From Flavobacterium sp. CECT 9288 (GTDB lineage: Bacteria; Bacteroidota; Bacteroidia; Flavobacteriales; Flavobacteriaceae), in the NCBI RefSeq assembly GCF_918731615.1, contig NZ_OU957226.1, positions 2,667,501 to 2,731,500 of the forward strand: a stretch of DNA of 64,000 nucleotides, written 5' to 3'. A program made the position numbers and the translations under genes. The notes below the pieces were generated by a model. That model made no database searches. It worked only from the letters and a program-made list of their open reading frames with translations, and was not told the DNA's origin. Below, one piece after another: positions 1 to 7,930 of the stretch (its first letter is position 1; each line of letters starts with the position of its first letter).

Positions 1-103
1 TTTGATCGACAACAGCATCTTGTCCTACAATAATTTTTGCGATTTCTTTTTTTAATTCATTTCGTTTTTGAACTAAATTATGTATTGCTGCAACATCTGA
101 CAT
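1..103 (-). CDS. MoxR-family AAA+ ATPase, N-terminal fragment
   Basis: The gene reads leftwards off the window, so only about 34 residues are present. The start MSDVAAIHNLVQKRNEL followed by an IVGQD motif is typical of the N-terminus of MoxR ATPases, which act as chaperone-like AAA+ proteins often encoded next to von Willebrand factor-type proteins. The Walker motifs would lie beyond position 1. It is separated from the isomerase gene upstream by a terminator hairpin, so it probably has its own promoter in the short spacer. The family call is from memory of flavobacterial sequences. Confidence 0.75.
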   Translation of the reverse strand, partial: MSDVAAIHNLVQKRNELKKEIAKIIVGQDAVVDQ

Positions 104-121
104 GTATATATTTTTTAAATT

Positions 122-164
122 AAAAAAGAGCTAGTTAATGCAAGCATAAAACTAACTCTTTTTA
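122..164 (-). terminator. intrinsic terminator after the SurA-like gene
   Basis: An A-rich arm ending AAAAAGAG-C-TAGTT pairs with AACTA-A-CTCTTTTT across a short loop. Read on the minus strand it ends in a T-run. It lies just after the stop of the isomerase gene and before the moxR start. Confidence 0.65.
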
Positions 165-208
165 TTTATTTACAGAAATTTTTTAAGTTTTAAACCCTAA
201 AAATAAGT

Positions 209-1618
209 CTATTTTTTTAACCAATTGTTCGTGAATTTACAATCTCTATATTCCCCCTGAATCTTGATGTAGGTCTCTTTGATTTTTTCATCAAACCATT
301 TTCCTATTTCAGTGATTCGTTTTTGTTTTAACGCTAAGTCTTTAATTTTGATGTAATCCTTAGCATAATCTGCTGTATGCTCATCAATTCTATTGGTAAC
401 CGTAATAATTTTATAACTTTTTTTACCTTCTTCACTTTGATCTAAAATAGGTGCAGAAACTTCATTTTCTTTTAAATTTGAAACTTGGCTGTAAAAAGAA
501 GGATCCATTTTAGTCAACTCAAAACGAGTATCTTGTGTTTGTGGATTGATTAAAGCACCGCCATTTGCTCTTGTTTCTTTTTCATCAGATAAAGTTCTTG
601 CAGCTTCCGCAAAAGTGATGTCCTTTTCCTCTATTCTTTTTTTAATTAAAGTTATCAATTCTTTAGCTTCCTTCAAAGACTGCTCTGTTACAGTAGGAGA
701 CAATAATATATGACGAATCTCTCTCTCCTGTCCTTTAATTTTTTCTACTAGAATAATGTGGTACCCAAAAACCGTTTCGAATGGAGCTGACACTTCTCCT
801 TCTTCTAAACTGAATGCCACTTCTTTAAACTCTTTTACAAATGGAGTTGACCGATTCATTTTATAATACCCTCCAGTTGACTTAGAAGCTGGATCTTGCG
901 TATACAAAACTGCCTTTGTTGAAAAACTAGCCCCTTCCTCTACTTCTTTTTTAAACCCATTGAGTTTGTCAATGACTTTTTGTTTGTCTTCTGCAGAAAC
1001 TTTTGGCATAACCACAATTTGTGCTACTTCAAGTTCTACACCAAAAAATGGCAAATCAGCCGCTGGTATTTGTTTAAAATAATTTCGAACCTCTTCTGGA
1101 GTAATTTCTACAGCATCAATAATCTTTTTTTGCATTTCCGAAGTAAGTTTTCCTTCCTTTAAGATATCAGCAAAATAAGTTCTAAATTCTTCCTCAGAAT
1201 CTTTTTTATAATATTGAACCACTTTTTCCATAGACCCAATTTTGTCTACCATGTAATTCAATCGTTCTTCCATCATACCTTTAACCTCAGCATCGGTCAC
1301 AATAATACTATCCTGAACTGCTTGATGCGCATATAACTTGTCCTCTAGCAGTTTCCCTAGCATTTGACAACGATCATATTCCGAAGCATTACCTCCGCCA
1401 GCTTGAATTTCTAAATACGTTTTATCTATATCTGAGTCTAAGATGATATAATCCCCTACGGTTGCTACAACACCATCAACTTTCTGCTTACCAGTTGACT
1501 TTACTTTTTTTACAGGGGCAATTACGGAATCCTTAATAATTTCTTGTGCGTTCACAACTACACTCATAAACATTAAAAACAAAACAGTAAGTGTAATTCT
1601 ATTATTATTGGACTTCAT
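209..1618 (-). CDS. SurA/PpiC-like periplasmic peptidyl-prolyl isomerase
   Basis: Periplasmic foldase that would help outer-membrane proteins reach their native state. The protein (about 469 residues) starts with a Sec signal peptide ending VVVNAQ, followed by a SurA-type N-terminal helical segment beginning VDGVVATVGDYIILDSDID. Two parvulin-type rotamase domains follow: the first around residues 200-300 with a GGYYK element and a GYHIILVE end, the second around 300-400 with REIRHILLSP and GGALINP. An in-frame ATG 21 bases upstream (1639) is also possible; the chosen start puts the charged n-region right before the hydrophobic core. It sits beside moxR but is separated from it by a terminator. 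Confidence 0.85.
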   Translation of the reverse strand: MKSNNNRITLTVLFLMFMSVVVNAQEIIKDSVIAPVKKVKSTGKQKVDGVVATVGDYIILDSDIDKTYLEIQAGGGNASEYDRCQMLGKLLEDKLYAHQAVQDSIIVTDAEVKGMMEERLNYMVDKIGSMEKVVQYYKKDSEEEFRTYFADILKEGKLTSEMQKKIIDAVEITPEEVRNYFKQIPAADLPFFGVELEVAQIVVMPKVSAEDKQKVIDKLNGFKKEVEEGASFSTKAVLYTQDPASKSTGGYYKMNRSTPFVKEFKEVAFSLEEGEVSAPFETVFGYHIILVEKIKGQEREIRHILLSPTVTEQSLKEAKELITLIKKRIEEKDITFAEAARTLSDEKETRANGGALINPQTQDTRFELTKMDPSFYSQVSNLKENEVSAPILDQSEEGKKSYKIITVTNRIDEHTADYAKDYIKIKDLALKQKRITEIGKWFDEKIKETYIKIQGEYRDCKFTNNWLKK

Positions 1619-1639
1619 TGGTATTGAATTTATTGGCAT

Positions 1640-2298
1640 TAATTTAATTTGTATTTAAATAGGTTCTTTTAAAACAAAGTCATCAAATAGAAACTATTTT
1701 ACGCTATTTCTAATTGGAGGATAACATTCTAAAGTTGAAATATTTACTTTAAAAACGTCATCTAGTTGTCTTATATTTTTAAAAACGAACAAAAATAACA
1801 ATTCAATTACATTATACAAGTATACCTACTACTATTAACAAAAAATTATAGCGCAAGTAATCTCTAATATTTTAAAGAAATTTATTAAAGTTCAAACCTT
1901 GTGACATAAATTCCCTCTCACGATATCTTATATATTCTTTAAAAATCCTCTAAATAAAAACATTGAAAATGTTTTTTCTGCTTTATTTTCGAAATTCTTG
2001 CTTACAATTAAATCTTAAAATTCTCATTTTTTAACTTTTAAACTGCAAAGTTGTAAACACTACATCGTTTTCGGAGTGAATATAAATTTAACTAATTATC
2101 ATCGCTCTAAATAATAATTAAATTAGCTATTATTATCAATTTAAGAAAATAAAACATAATAAAATTAAAAAACCGCTTATTTATTACCATAAAATTTAGA
2201 TATAAATAATAAATACAGTTTTCTTAATCTATAAGTTTCTTTCTCAAAGAATGATAACAGTGACCCAATTCTAACTAAAACGATTAACCAAAATTATT
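1640..2298. other. AT-rich divergent intergenic region
   Basis: About 660 bases separate the minus-strand isomerase gene from the plus-strand amylase gene, so promoters for both must lie here. I see no convincing ORF. A short hairpin AACATT-gaa-AATGTT with a following T-run lies at about 1959-1976. No clean TTG plus TAnnTTTG promoter pair was found for either gene. Confidence 0.5.
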
Positions 2299-3741
2299 AT
2301 GAAAAAACACGTATTAAAAACCTGTGCCATCGCATCGCTTTTTTTAAGTTTAAACGCTTGTTCCACATCAGACGAATTGCAAAAAGATGCCATAGAACAA
2401 GCATCTCAGTTTAAAATCATTCAAGTTACTAAACATGACGGAAAACCTTTTAGCACTGGGAAACAAACTAACATCCCTTCTGGAAGATATGTTTCAAATC
2501 CGGGTGGAGGCGTCATGATGCAAGCTTTTTACTGGGATGTACCTGCCGGCGGAACATGGTGGAATGTAGTAAACTCAAAAATTACGGCTTGGTCAAACGC
2601 TGGTATTGGCTCAATCTGGCTACCTCCTGTATCAAAAGCCCAAAATGGACCATTCTCTATGGGATATGACCCTACTGACTATTTTGATTTTGGTAATTTT
2701 AATCAAAACGGAACTGTTGAAACACGTTTTGGCTCTAAAACCGAATTAGAAAGTTTGATTACAAAAGTACACGCCGAAAACATGCAAGTATATGCTGACA
2801 TGGTCCTCAATCATAATAGTGGCGGTCAATTAGAAAACAATCCTTTCACAGGAACACAAACCTACACTAACTTTACGGGTGTTGCATCAGGGAAATTTAA
2901 ACGAACAAGCGCTGACTTTTACAAAAACGCTTTTGGGAATAATGACGAAGGTATTTTTGGTGGTTTTCCAGATCTTGCTCACGTAGCTCCTAATGTACAA
3001 GATTGGCTTTGGAAAAGAGCAGATGGTGTGGGTAAATTTTATAAAAACACCATGAAATTTGACGGCTGGAGATTTGATTACGTAAAAGGTTTTGGTGCTT
3101 GGGTCGTTAAAGATTGGAATGCTAATGTTGGCGGATTTTCTGTAGGTGAACTATGGGATTCTAATGTAAATTTACTTAATGACTGGGCAAATAACGCAAA
3201 TAGCTCTGTTTTTGACTTTGCTTGCTACTATAAAATGAATGATGCTTTTGATGGCAATAATCTAAATGTTTTGAATGATGATATGATGTGGAAAAGAAAT
3301 CCGTACAAAGCGGTTACTTTTGTTGCGAATCATGATACTGATGAAATTTGGAAAAAGGAATTGGCTTACGCCTACATTTTAACGCATGAAGGATATCCAA
3401 CTATTTTTTACCGCGATTATGAAGAGTGGCTAAATAAAACCAAATTGAATAATCTAATTTGGATTCACAACAACAAAGCAACCGGAAACACTTCTATTTT
3501 ATACACAGATAATGATGAATACATAGCGAGAAGAAACGGCTATAATGGCAATCCAGGATTAGTCGTTTACATCAACAACTCTTCAAACTGGCAAGAGCGC
3601 TGGATACAAACTAACTGGTCTAATGCACAAATAAAAGATTTTACAGGCAACTCTGGCTGGTACCCAACAACTCAAGCTGACAAATGGGTAAAAATACAAT
3701 GTCCTCCTAATGGATATTCTGTTTGGTCCATCAACATGTAA
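2299..3741 (+). CDS. secreted lipoprotein alpha-amylase, GH13
   Basis: Hydrolyses internal alpha-1,4 bonds of starch-like glucans. The protein (480 residues) has a lipoprotein signal with lipobox LNAC (Cys21), so it is probably anchored to the cell envelope. All four GH13 signature regions are visible: DMVLNH at 167-172, GWRFDYVK with nucleophile Asp260, GELWD with acid/base Glu284, and FVANHD with Asp346. Stretches such as QAFYWDVPAGG, SMGYDPTDYFDFG, GAWVVKDW and FYRDYEEWLNK closely match, from memory, Pyrococcus/Thermococcus alpha-amylase (subfamily GH13_7) rather than typical bacterial enzymes. It stands alone, with no sus or mal genes next to it; a terminator follows. Confidence 0.92.
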   Translation: MKKHVLKTCAIASLFLSLNACSTSDELQKDAIEQASQFKIIQVTKHDGKPFSTGKQTNIPSGRYVSNPGGGVMMQAFYWDVPAGGTWWNVVNSKITAWSNAGIGSIWLPPVSKAQNGPFSMGYDPTDYFDFGNFNQNGTVETRFGSKTELESLITKVHAENMQVYADMVLNHNSGGQLENNPFTGTQTYTNFTGVASGKFKRTSADFYKNAFGNNDEGIFGGFPDLAHVAPNVQDWLWKRADGVGKFYKNTMKFDGWRFDYVKGFGAWVVKDWNANVGGFSVGELWDSNVNLLNDWANNANSSVFDFACYYKMNDAFDGNNLNVLNDDMMWKRNPYKAVTFVANHDTDEIWKKELAYAYILTHEGYPTIFYRDYEEWLNKTKLNNLIWIHNNKATGNTSILYTDNDEYIARRNGYNGNPGLVVYINNSSNWQERWIQTNWSNAQIKDFTGNSGWYPTTQADKWVKIQCPPNGYSVWSINM

Positions 3742-3754
3742 TAATTTTTCTTTA

Positions 3755-3784
3755 AGGCTGTCTTTTTTAGGCAGCCTCTTTTAT
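3755..3784 (+). terminator. intrinsic terminator of the amylase gene
   Basis: AGGCTGtC pairs with GgCAGCCT (one G-T pair) around a T-rich loop and is followed by TCTTTTATTT. It begins about 14 bases after the amylase stop codon. Confidence 0.75.
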
Positions 3785-3854
3785 TTGGAAACGTTTACAC
3801 AATACGAAAATACCTTTTAAACAGATCAAATTTTCAAATAGCGTATATAAATAG

Positions 3855-3862
3855 TACTTTTG
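3855..3862 (+). promoter_or_regulatory. promoter -7 box of prfC
   Basis: TACTTTTG matches the Bacteroidota -7 consensus TAnnTTTG. It lies about 18 bases before the prfC ATG, giving a leader of roughly a dozen bases. No clear -33 TTG was found. The last TTG of the box is in frame with prfC and could be mistaken for a start codon. Confidence 0.65.
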
Positions 3863-3880
3863 CAAACTATTGATATACAT

Positions 3881-5470
3881 ATGGGCTTTTTAGAAGAAAT
3901 ACAACGCAGAAGAACTTTCGGGATTATCTCACATCCTGATGCTGGAAAAACGACATTGACTGAAAAATTACTTCTTTTTGGAGGAGCAATTCAAGAAGCA
4001 GGTGCCGTAAAAAATAATAAAATAAAGAAAGGGGCAACGAGTGACTTTATGGAAATTGAACGCCAAAGAGGGATTTCTGTATCTACCTCTGTACTTGCAT
4101 TTAATTACCAAGACAAGAAAATAAACATACTTGATACACCTGGACATAAGGATTTTGCTGAAGACACTTTTAGAACTTTAACAGCAGTTGATAGTGTAAT
4201 TGTGGTAATTGACGTGGCTAAAGGTGTAGAGGAACAAACTGAGAAGCTTGTAGCAGTTTGTAGAATGCGCAAAATTCCAATTATTGTATTTATAAATAAA
4301 TTAGATAGAGAAGGAAAAGATGCTTTCGACTTAATGGACGAAGTAGAACAAAAACTTGGACTTACTGTAACACCTTTGAGTTTCCCTATTGGGATGGGAT
4401 ATGACTTTCAAGGAATTTATAATCTTTGGGAACAAAATATCAATTTATTTAGTGGAGATAGTAGAAAAAACATCGAAGAAACTATTGCTTTCTCAGATGT
4501 ACAAAGTCCTGAGCTTGAAAAAATAATTGGTCAAAAACCAGCCGATAAACTTAGAGAAGAATTAGAGTTAATTGACGAAGTGTATCCAAAATTTGACAGA
4601 CAAGATTATTTAGACGGAAAACTACAACCCGTTTTTTTTGGATCAGCATTAAACAATTTTGGTGTTAGAGAATTACTTGACTGCTTTGTAGAAATTGCAC
4701 CTTCGCCAAGACCTAAAGACTCCGAAACAAGGATAGTTGATCCAGAAGAACAAAAAATGTCTGGTTTTGTATTTAAAATCCATGCCAATATGGATCCAAA
4801 ACATCGAGACCGACTAGCATTTATTAAAATCGTGTCGGGTACTTTTGAAAGAAACAAACCGTATTATCACGTTCGCCAAAAGAAAAATTTAAAATTCTCT
4901 AGTCCTAACGCCTTTTTTGCTGAAAAAAAAGAAATTGTAGACATCTCTTATCCAGGAGATATTGTTGGACTTCATGACACAGGAAACTTTAAAATTGGTG
5001 ATACACTGACCGAAGGAGAATTAATGAGCTTTAAAGGAATTCCAAGTTTTTCGCCTGAACACTTTAGATACATCAATAACGCTGACCCTATGAAAGCCAA
5101 ACAGCTGGACAAAGGAATTGATCAGTTAATGGATGAAGGAGTAGCGCAATTGTTTACACTAGAAATGAATAACAGAAAAATCATTGGAACAGTGGGTGCA
5201 TTACAATATGAGGTAATTCAATACCGTTTGGAACATGAATATGGAGCCAAATGCACGTATGAAAATTTTCCTGTTCACAAAGCCTGCTGGGTTAAACCAA
5301 ATGATCCAAAAAGTGAAGAATTTAAAGAGTTCAGAAGGATCAAACAAAAATTCTTAGCGCATGATAAATACGGACAATTGGTATTTCTAGCAGATTCTGA
5401 TTTTACAATCCAAATGACGCAAAATAAATATCCAAATGTGAAATTATTTTTTACGTCAGAATTTGAATAG
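3881..5470 (+). CDS. prfC: peptide chain release factor 3
   Basis: GTPase that recycles RF1/RF2 from the ribosome after termination. The product is 529 residues, the usual length of RF3. G1 is seen in SHPDAGKTTLTEK, the switch I region in RQRGISVSTS, G3 in DTPGHKDF and G4 in FINKLD; the C-terminal domains contain the characteristic YEVIQYRLEHEYG segment. The start is ATG at 3881, not the in-frame TTG at 3860, because that TTG lies in the promoter -7 box. The gene's likely original terminator at 6881-6914 is now cut off by an insertion sequence. Confidence 0.95.
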   Translation: MGFLEEIQRRRTFGIISHPDAGKTTLTEKLLLFGGAIQEAGAVKNNKIKKGATSDFMEIERQRGISVSTSVLAFNYQDKKINILDTPGHKDFAEDTFRTLTAVDSVIVVIDVAKGVEEQTEKLVAVCRMRKIPIIVFINKLDREGKDAFDLMDEVEQKLGLTVTPLSFPIGMGYDFQGIYNLWEQNINLFSGDSRKNIEETIAFSDVQSPELEKIIGQKPADKLREELELIDEVYPKFDRQDYLDGKLQPVFFGSALNNFGVRELLDCFVEIAPSPRPKDSETRIVDPEEQKMSGFVFKIHANMDPKHRDRLAFIKIVSGTFERNKPYYHVRQKKNLKFSSPNAFFAEKKEIVDISYPGDIVGLHDTGNFKIGDTLTEGELMSFKGIPSFSPEHFRYINNADPMKAKQLDKGIDQLMDEGVAQLFTLEMNNRKIIGTVGALQYEVIQYRLEHEYGAKCTYENFPVHKACWVKPNDPKSEEFKEFRRIKQKFLAHDKYGQLVFLADSDFTIQMTQNKYPNVKLFFTSEFE

Positions 5471-5485
5471 TTCCAATCTAAATAA

Positions 5486-5509
5486 TGTCTAGTCCTGAAA
5501 AAGTGATAC
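5486..5509 (+). repeat. left terminal inverted repeat of the IS
   Basis: Starts TGTCTAGTCCTGAA and ends GATAC. It matches the reverse complement of the right end at about 19-20 of 24 positions by eye. Confidence 0.88.
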
Positions 5510-5537
5510 AGGATTAATAAAAAATAAAAGTACAATT

Positions 5538-6389
5538 TTAGACAGTAGCAAGCTCTGGTTTGCTACTGTTTTTTGTTTTATAGGTTCTCATTTTAATTTT
5601 GTTTTGGTGATGCATCTGATTTGGAGTAAGCATGTAATTAGAATAATGAGGTCTGATTTCATTATAGATATCAATAGCTTCTTTTACAATTTTTTGCATG
5701 ATTTCTGCTTTTTGATTGTATTTGTCAATCCTAAATTCCTGTTTTAAAATACCATTGATCCTTTCTGCCACTGCATTTTCATAAGGGTCAGAGTTTTGTG
5801 TCATACTGCATAGAATTTTATTTTTATTAAGTTGCATTTGGTAGTCATTAGCACAATATTGAATCCCTCTGTCTGAATGATGTATCAATGGTAAGTTTTT
5901 GTTGTTTCTGTGTTTAAGAGCCATTTTAAAAGCCTTCAAACTGCTTTCTGTGTTCATGTTATCGGCAACATAATATCCCATAATCTTTTTAGAATAAGCA
6001 TCTGTGACTAAGCTTAAATAGCAAGGATTATCTCTTTTTCCTATATAGGTTATATCAGAGACCCAAACTTGCTCTGGTCTGTTAATTTCTAAATCTAGAA
6101 TTCGATTTTGATGTTTATTAAATCGATGATGTGAGTTAGTCGTTACATGATAACTTCGTTTAGGATGTATCAATAAATGATTGGCTCTGAGTATATCAAA
6201 GAACTTATCTCTTCCAATTTTCATTAATTGAAGTTTATCAAACAAAAGATAATATAGTTTTCGAGTACCTATTCTAGGCATTGTCTTCCTGATATTATTC
6301 ACCATCAAAATCACTTCTTTGGCTTTGTTTTGTTTGGATGCTATTCTTCTAGTCTTTCGATAATAAACCTGTCTGTCTATCCCGAACAA
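5538..6389 (-). CDS. IS3-family transposase OrfB (DDE integrase)
   Basis: Catalytic part of the transposase. An N-terminal HTH_21-like region (about residues 30-100) precedes an rve-type integrase core with the DDE residues in WVSDITYIG, HHSDRGIQY and NAVAERINGILKQE. The listed start is a TTG; in practice the protein is probably made as an OrfAB fusion by -1 frameshifting at an A6 run (6410-6415), because the frame stays open upstream through TVAFTCYLFGIDRQVYY. Same orientation as orfA. The gene ends inside the hairpin at the left end of the element. Confidence 0.92.
   Translation of the reverse strand: MFGIDRQVYYRKTRRIASKQNKAKEVILMVNNIRKTMPRIGTRKLYYLLFDKLQLMKIGRDKFFDILRANHLLIHPKRSYHVTTNSHHRFNKHQNRILDLEINRPEQVWVSDITYIGKRDNPCYLSLVTDAYSKKIMGYYVADNMNTESSLKAFKMALKHRNNKNLPLIHHSDRGIQYCANDYQMQLNKNKILCSMTQNSDPYENAVAERINGILKQEFRIDKYNQKAEIMQKIVKEAIDIYNEIRPHYSNYMLTPNQMHHQNKIKMRTYKTKNSSKPELATV
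5542..5576 (+). terminator. outward-facing terminator inside the IS left end
   Basis: A perfect 10-bp stem (ACAGTAGCAA with TTGCTACTGT, 8-base loop) is followed by TTTTTT on the plus strand. It overlaps the last codons of orfB on the other strand. Plus-strand transcription leaving prfC would stop here before running antisense through the transposase genes. Confidence 0.7.
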
Positions 6390-6403
6390 ATAACAGGTAA
6401 ACG

Positions 6404-6832
6404 CTACTGTTTTTTGTTCTTTTGCTCTAAAGCGGGCGATTGTTCGGGTGCAGAGTTTTTTCGGATATCTATATGATATTCTTTCTCAGCTAAATCAATC
6501 ATCATGTCAAACAAGATTGCTTTTTTATCTGCAACGTAAGCTTGTCGTTCTAAAAGAGCCTTTTGTTTTTCTAATAGCTTGACTTGGACTTCAAGTTCCA
6601 TAATTTTTTGTTCGGGTGACTTTGCCATATTCAAAGGGGGTTGGTTTTCCCAATCAAAGTTACCAAATTTTCGTAACCAGCCCAGAACTGTAGCATGGCT
6701 TTGAATGCCATATTGTTTTCTAATTTGGGTAATTGATGAACTACCTTGCTCAACTTCTCTAACGATTTGAAGTTTTAAGGACATGCTGTAATCTCGCTGG
6801 GTGCGCTTTACATAATTCGTGTATTCTTCCAT
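6404..6832 (-). CDS. IS3-family transposase OrfA
   Basis: 142-residue DNA-binding protein that recognises the element ends. An HTH_28-type helix-turn-helix is seen in SLKLQIVREVEQG and QIRKQYGIQSHATVLGWLRKFG (about residues 18-58), followed by a leucine-zipper-like coiled coil (MELEVQVKLLEKQKALLERQ). The gene ends AAC AAA AAA CAG TAG; the A6 run just before the stop is a likely slippage site giving the OrfAB fusion. Confidence 0.92.
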   Translation of the reverse strand: MEEYTNYVKRTQRDYSMSLKLQIVREVEQGSSSITQIRKQYGIQSHATVLGWLRKFGNFDWENQPPLNMAKSPEQKIMELEVQVKLLEKQKALLERQAYVADKKAILFDMMIDLAEKEYHIDIRKNSAPEQSPALEQKNKKQ

Positions 6833-6847
6833 AACGATTGTTTTTGC

Positions 6848-6871
6848 GTATCGCTATTTCAGGACGGGACA
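6848..6871 (-). repeat. right terminal inverted repeat of the IS
   Basis: On the minus strand it reads TGTCCCGTCCTGAAATAGCG then ATAC. It lies 16 bases before the orfA start codon, so the orfA promoter must overlap or adjoin it. Confidence 0.88.
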
Positions 6872-6880
6872 TAAATATCA

Positions 6881-6914
6881 AAAAAAACGCTAATCTTTCA
6901 ATTAGCGTTTTTTT
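6881..6914. terminator. bidirectional terminator orphaned by the IS
   Basis: A 14-bp stem (A7 CGCTAAT with ATTAGCG T7) has T-runs on both strands. It serves the minus-strand gene at 6927-7280. It was probably also the terminator of prfC before the IS inserted seven bases away. Confidence 0.8.
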
Positions 6915-6926
6915 GTTTTTATATTT

Positions 6927-7280
6927 TTAAGCCACCATAACATCTGAATTAATTGCTTTTTTCAAGAAGGTTTTAATTAAAATTCTATTAGGAGCAGTAC
7001 CTGATATGATAATTTGCTTTTTTGTAGTGGTCTCTTCAACAGAAGTATTTGTTTTTGTATCTTGCTTTGTACCCATAAACCAAAGAACAAAATTTACATT
7101 ATTAGTAGTATTAGTTTTAGCAGCACTTTCATTTTTTGTAACAACACTTTCAACAGGATTGTTTTCAACTAGTGTAGATGAAGTTTGAGCTAAAGAAACA
7201 TTTGAGAACAATACAAAAGCTAAAAACAAGAAACATTTCAATGCTAATTTATTGTAATCTATAGATCCGATATATTTCAT
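6927..7280 (-). CDS. small secreted protein of unknown function
   Basis: 117 residues. The start MKYIGSIDY precedes a signal peptide with core CFLFLAFVLFSNVSLAQ, so the mature protein is exported. The rest is Thr/Asn/Lys-rich with no recognised domain; the C-terminal part (KKQIIISGTAPNRILIKTF) looks like a short beta-rich segment. An upstream in-frame start (7361) was rejected because it lies upstream of the promoter -7 box at 7327-7334. Single-gene transcription unit. Confidence 0.7.
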   Translation of the reverse strand: MKYIGSIDYNKLALKCFLFLAFVLFSNVSLAQTSSTLVENNPVESVVTKNESAAKTNTTNNVNFVLWFMGTKQDTKTNTSVEETTTKKQIIISGTAPNRILIKTFLKKAINSDVMVA

Positions 7281-7326
7281 AAATAATAATATTTTTTTTT
7301 CAGTGAGTAGATACTCAAATCCGAAA

Positions 7327-7334
7327 CAAAAGTA
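7327..7334 (-). promoter_or_regulatory. promoter -7 box of the small secreted protein gene
   Basis: TACTTTTG on the minus strand, matching TAnnTTTG, about 46 bases before the chosen ATG. No clear -33 TTG. Confidence 0.55.
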
Positions 7335-7503
7335 TATCATTTGTTTAGTCGTAAAAAACATTTTCGATAAAGCGCCATTATAGTCGATTAAAGCGCAAAT
7401 TTAATATTAAAGTGTACAATATTAACATTTTAAACACATGGATTTCCTTTTAGTAATATCAATTTAACAACTTAAAATTCAAATCAATTTACATGATTAT
7501 ACC

Positions 7504-7537
7504 CTAAAAAAAAGCTCCAGTTAAATACTGGAGCTTT
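7504..7537 (-). terminator. intrinsic terminator of the DUF3467 gene and rpoBC operon
   Basis: A 10-bp perfect stem (AAAGCTCCAG with CTGGAGCTTT, 7-base loop) is followed on the minus strand by T8. It starts a few bases after the DUF3467 stop. Confidence 0.85.
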
Positions 7538-7543
7538 AGAAAT

Positions 7544-7849
7544 TTATGCTTGACCGGCTGGGCCAAAGTTGAGCGGTATGGGCAACTGTTCCGTGTCTTT
7601 GATTTCGCCATGGGCAATTTCAAATCGATGAATGTTTTCCCCAATAGCCTTTAATAATCTTTTAGCGTGCTGTGGCGTCAAGACAATTCTTGACTTCACC
7701 TTCGCTTTTGGAATTCCAGGCATAATACTAACAAAATCTAAAACAAATTCTGAAGAAGAATGGTTGATAATTGCTAAATTAGAATAAATTCCTTCAGCAG
7801 TTACTTCATCTAGTTCTATATTAATTTGCTCTTGTTGTTGATCTTTCAT
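7544..7849 (-). CDS. DUF3467 family protein
   Basis: 101-residue soluble protein with no signal peptide. The pattern AEGIYSNLAIINHSSSEFVLDFVSIMPG followed by RIVLTPQHAKRLLKAIGENI is characteristic of DUF3467, a small family of unknown function that, as I recall, commonly sits immediately downstream of rpoC in Bacteroidota. It lies about 80 bases after rpoC, separated by a dyad without a T-run, so co-transcription with rpoBC is likely. The conserved position suggests a link with transcription, but that is inference. Confidence 0.85.
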   Translation of the reverse strand: MKDQQQEQINIELDEVTAEGIYSNLAIINHSSSEFVLDFVSIMPGIPKAKVKSRIVLTPQHAKRLLKAIGENIHRFEIAHGEIKDTEQLPIPLNFGPAGQA

Positions 7850-7860
7850 ATTTTTAGTAT

Positions 7861-7926
7861 TTAGTGTTTAGTACATTAGTCCTCAGTGATTAAACTCTAT
7901 GAAAATCACTAAGGACTAGGCACTAA
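7861..7926. repeat. long dyad between rpoC and the DUF3467 gene
   Basis: TAGTCCTCAGTGATT pairs with AATCACTAAGGACTA (one mismatch), with an outer TTAGTG/CACTAA arm. There is no T-run, so it is more likely a processing or stability hairpin, or a dispersed palindrome, than a terminator. Confidence 0.6.
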
Positions 7927-7930
7927 AACC

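Larger units (their letters stand above)
5486..6871 (-). mobile_element. complete IS3-family insertion sequence, 1386 bp
   Basis: Two overlapping-frame transposase genes are bounded by imperfect 24-bp terminal inverted repeats that begin TGTC and share GTCCTGAA and GATAC. The element is flanked by a 3-bp direct repeat TAA (5483-5485 and 6872-6874), consistent with a target duplication. Both ORFs look intact and the DDE residues are present, so the copy may be active. It lies between prfC and a bidirectional terminator. The family call rests on the orfA/orfB layout and the DDE motif; the subgroup is not certain. Confidence 0.93.

Noticed and set aside
3860..3880. TTG start adding seven residues to prfC
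   Set aside because: The TTG is the end of the TACTTTTG promoter box, and the ATG at 3881 gives the normal RF3 length.
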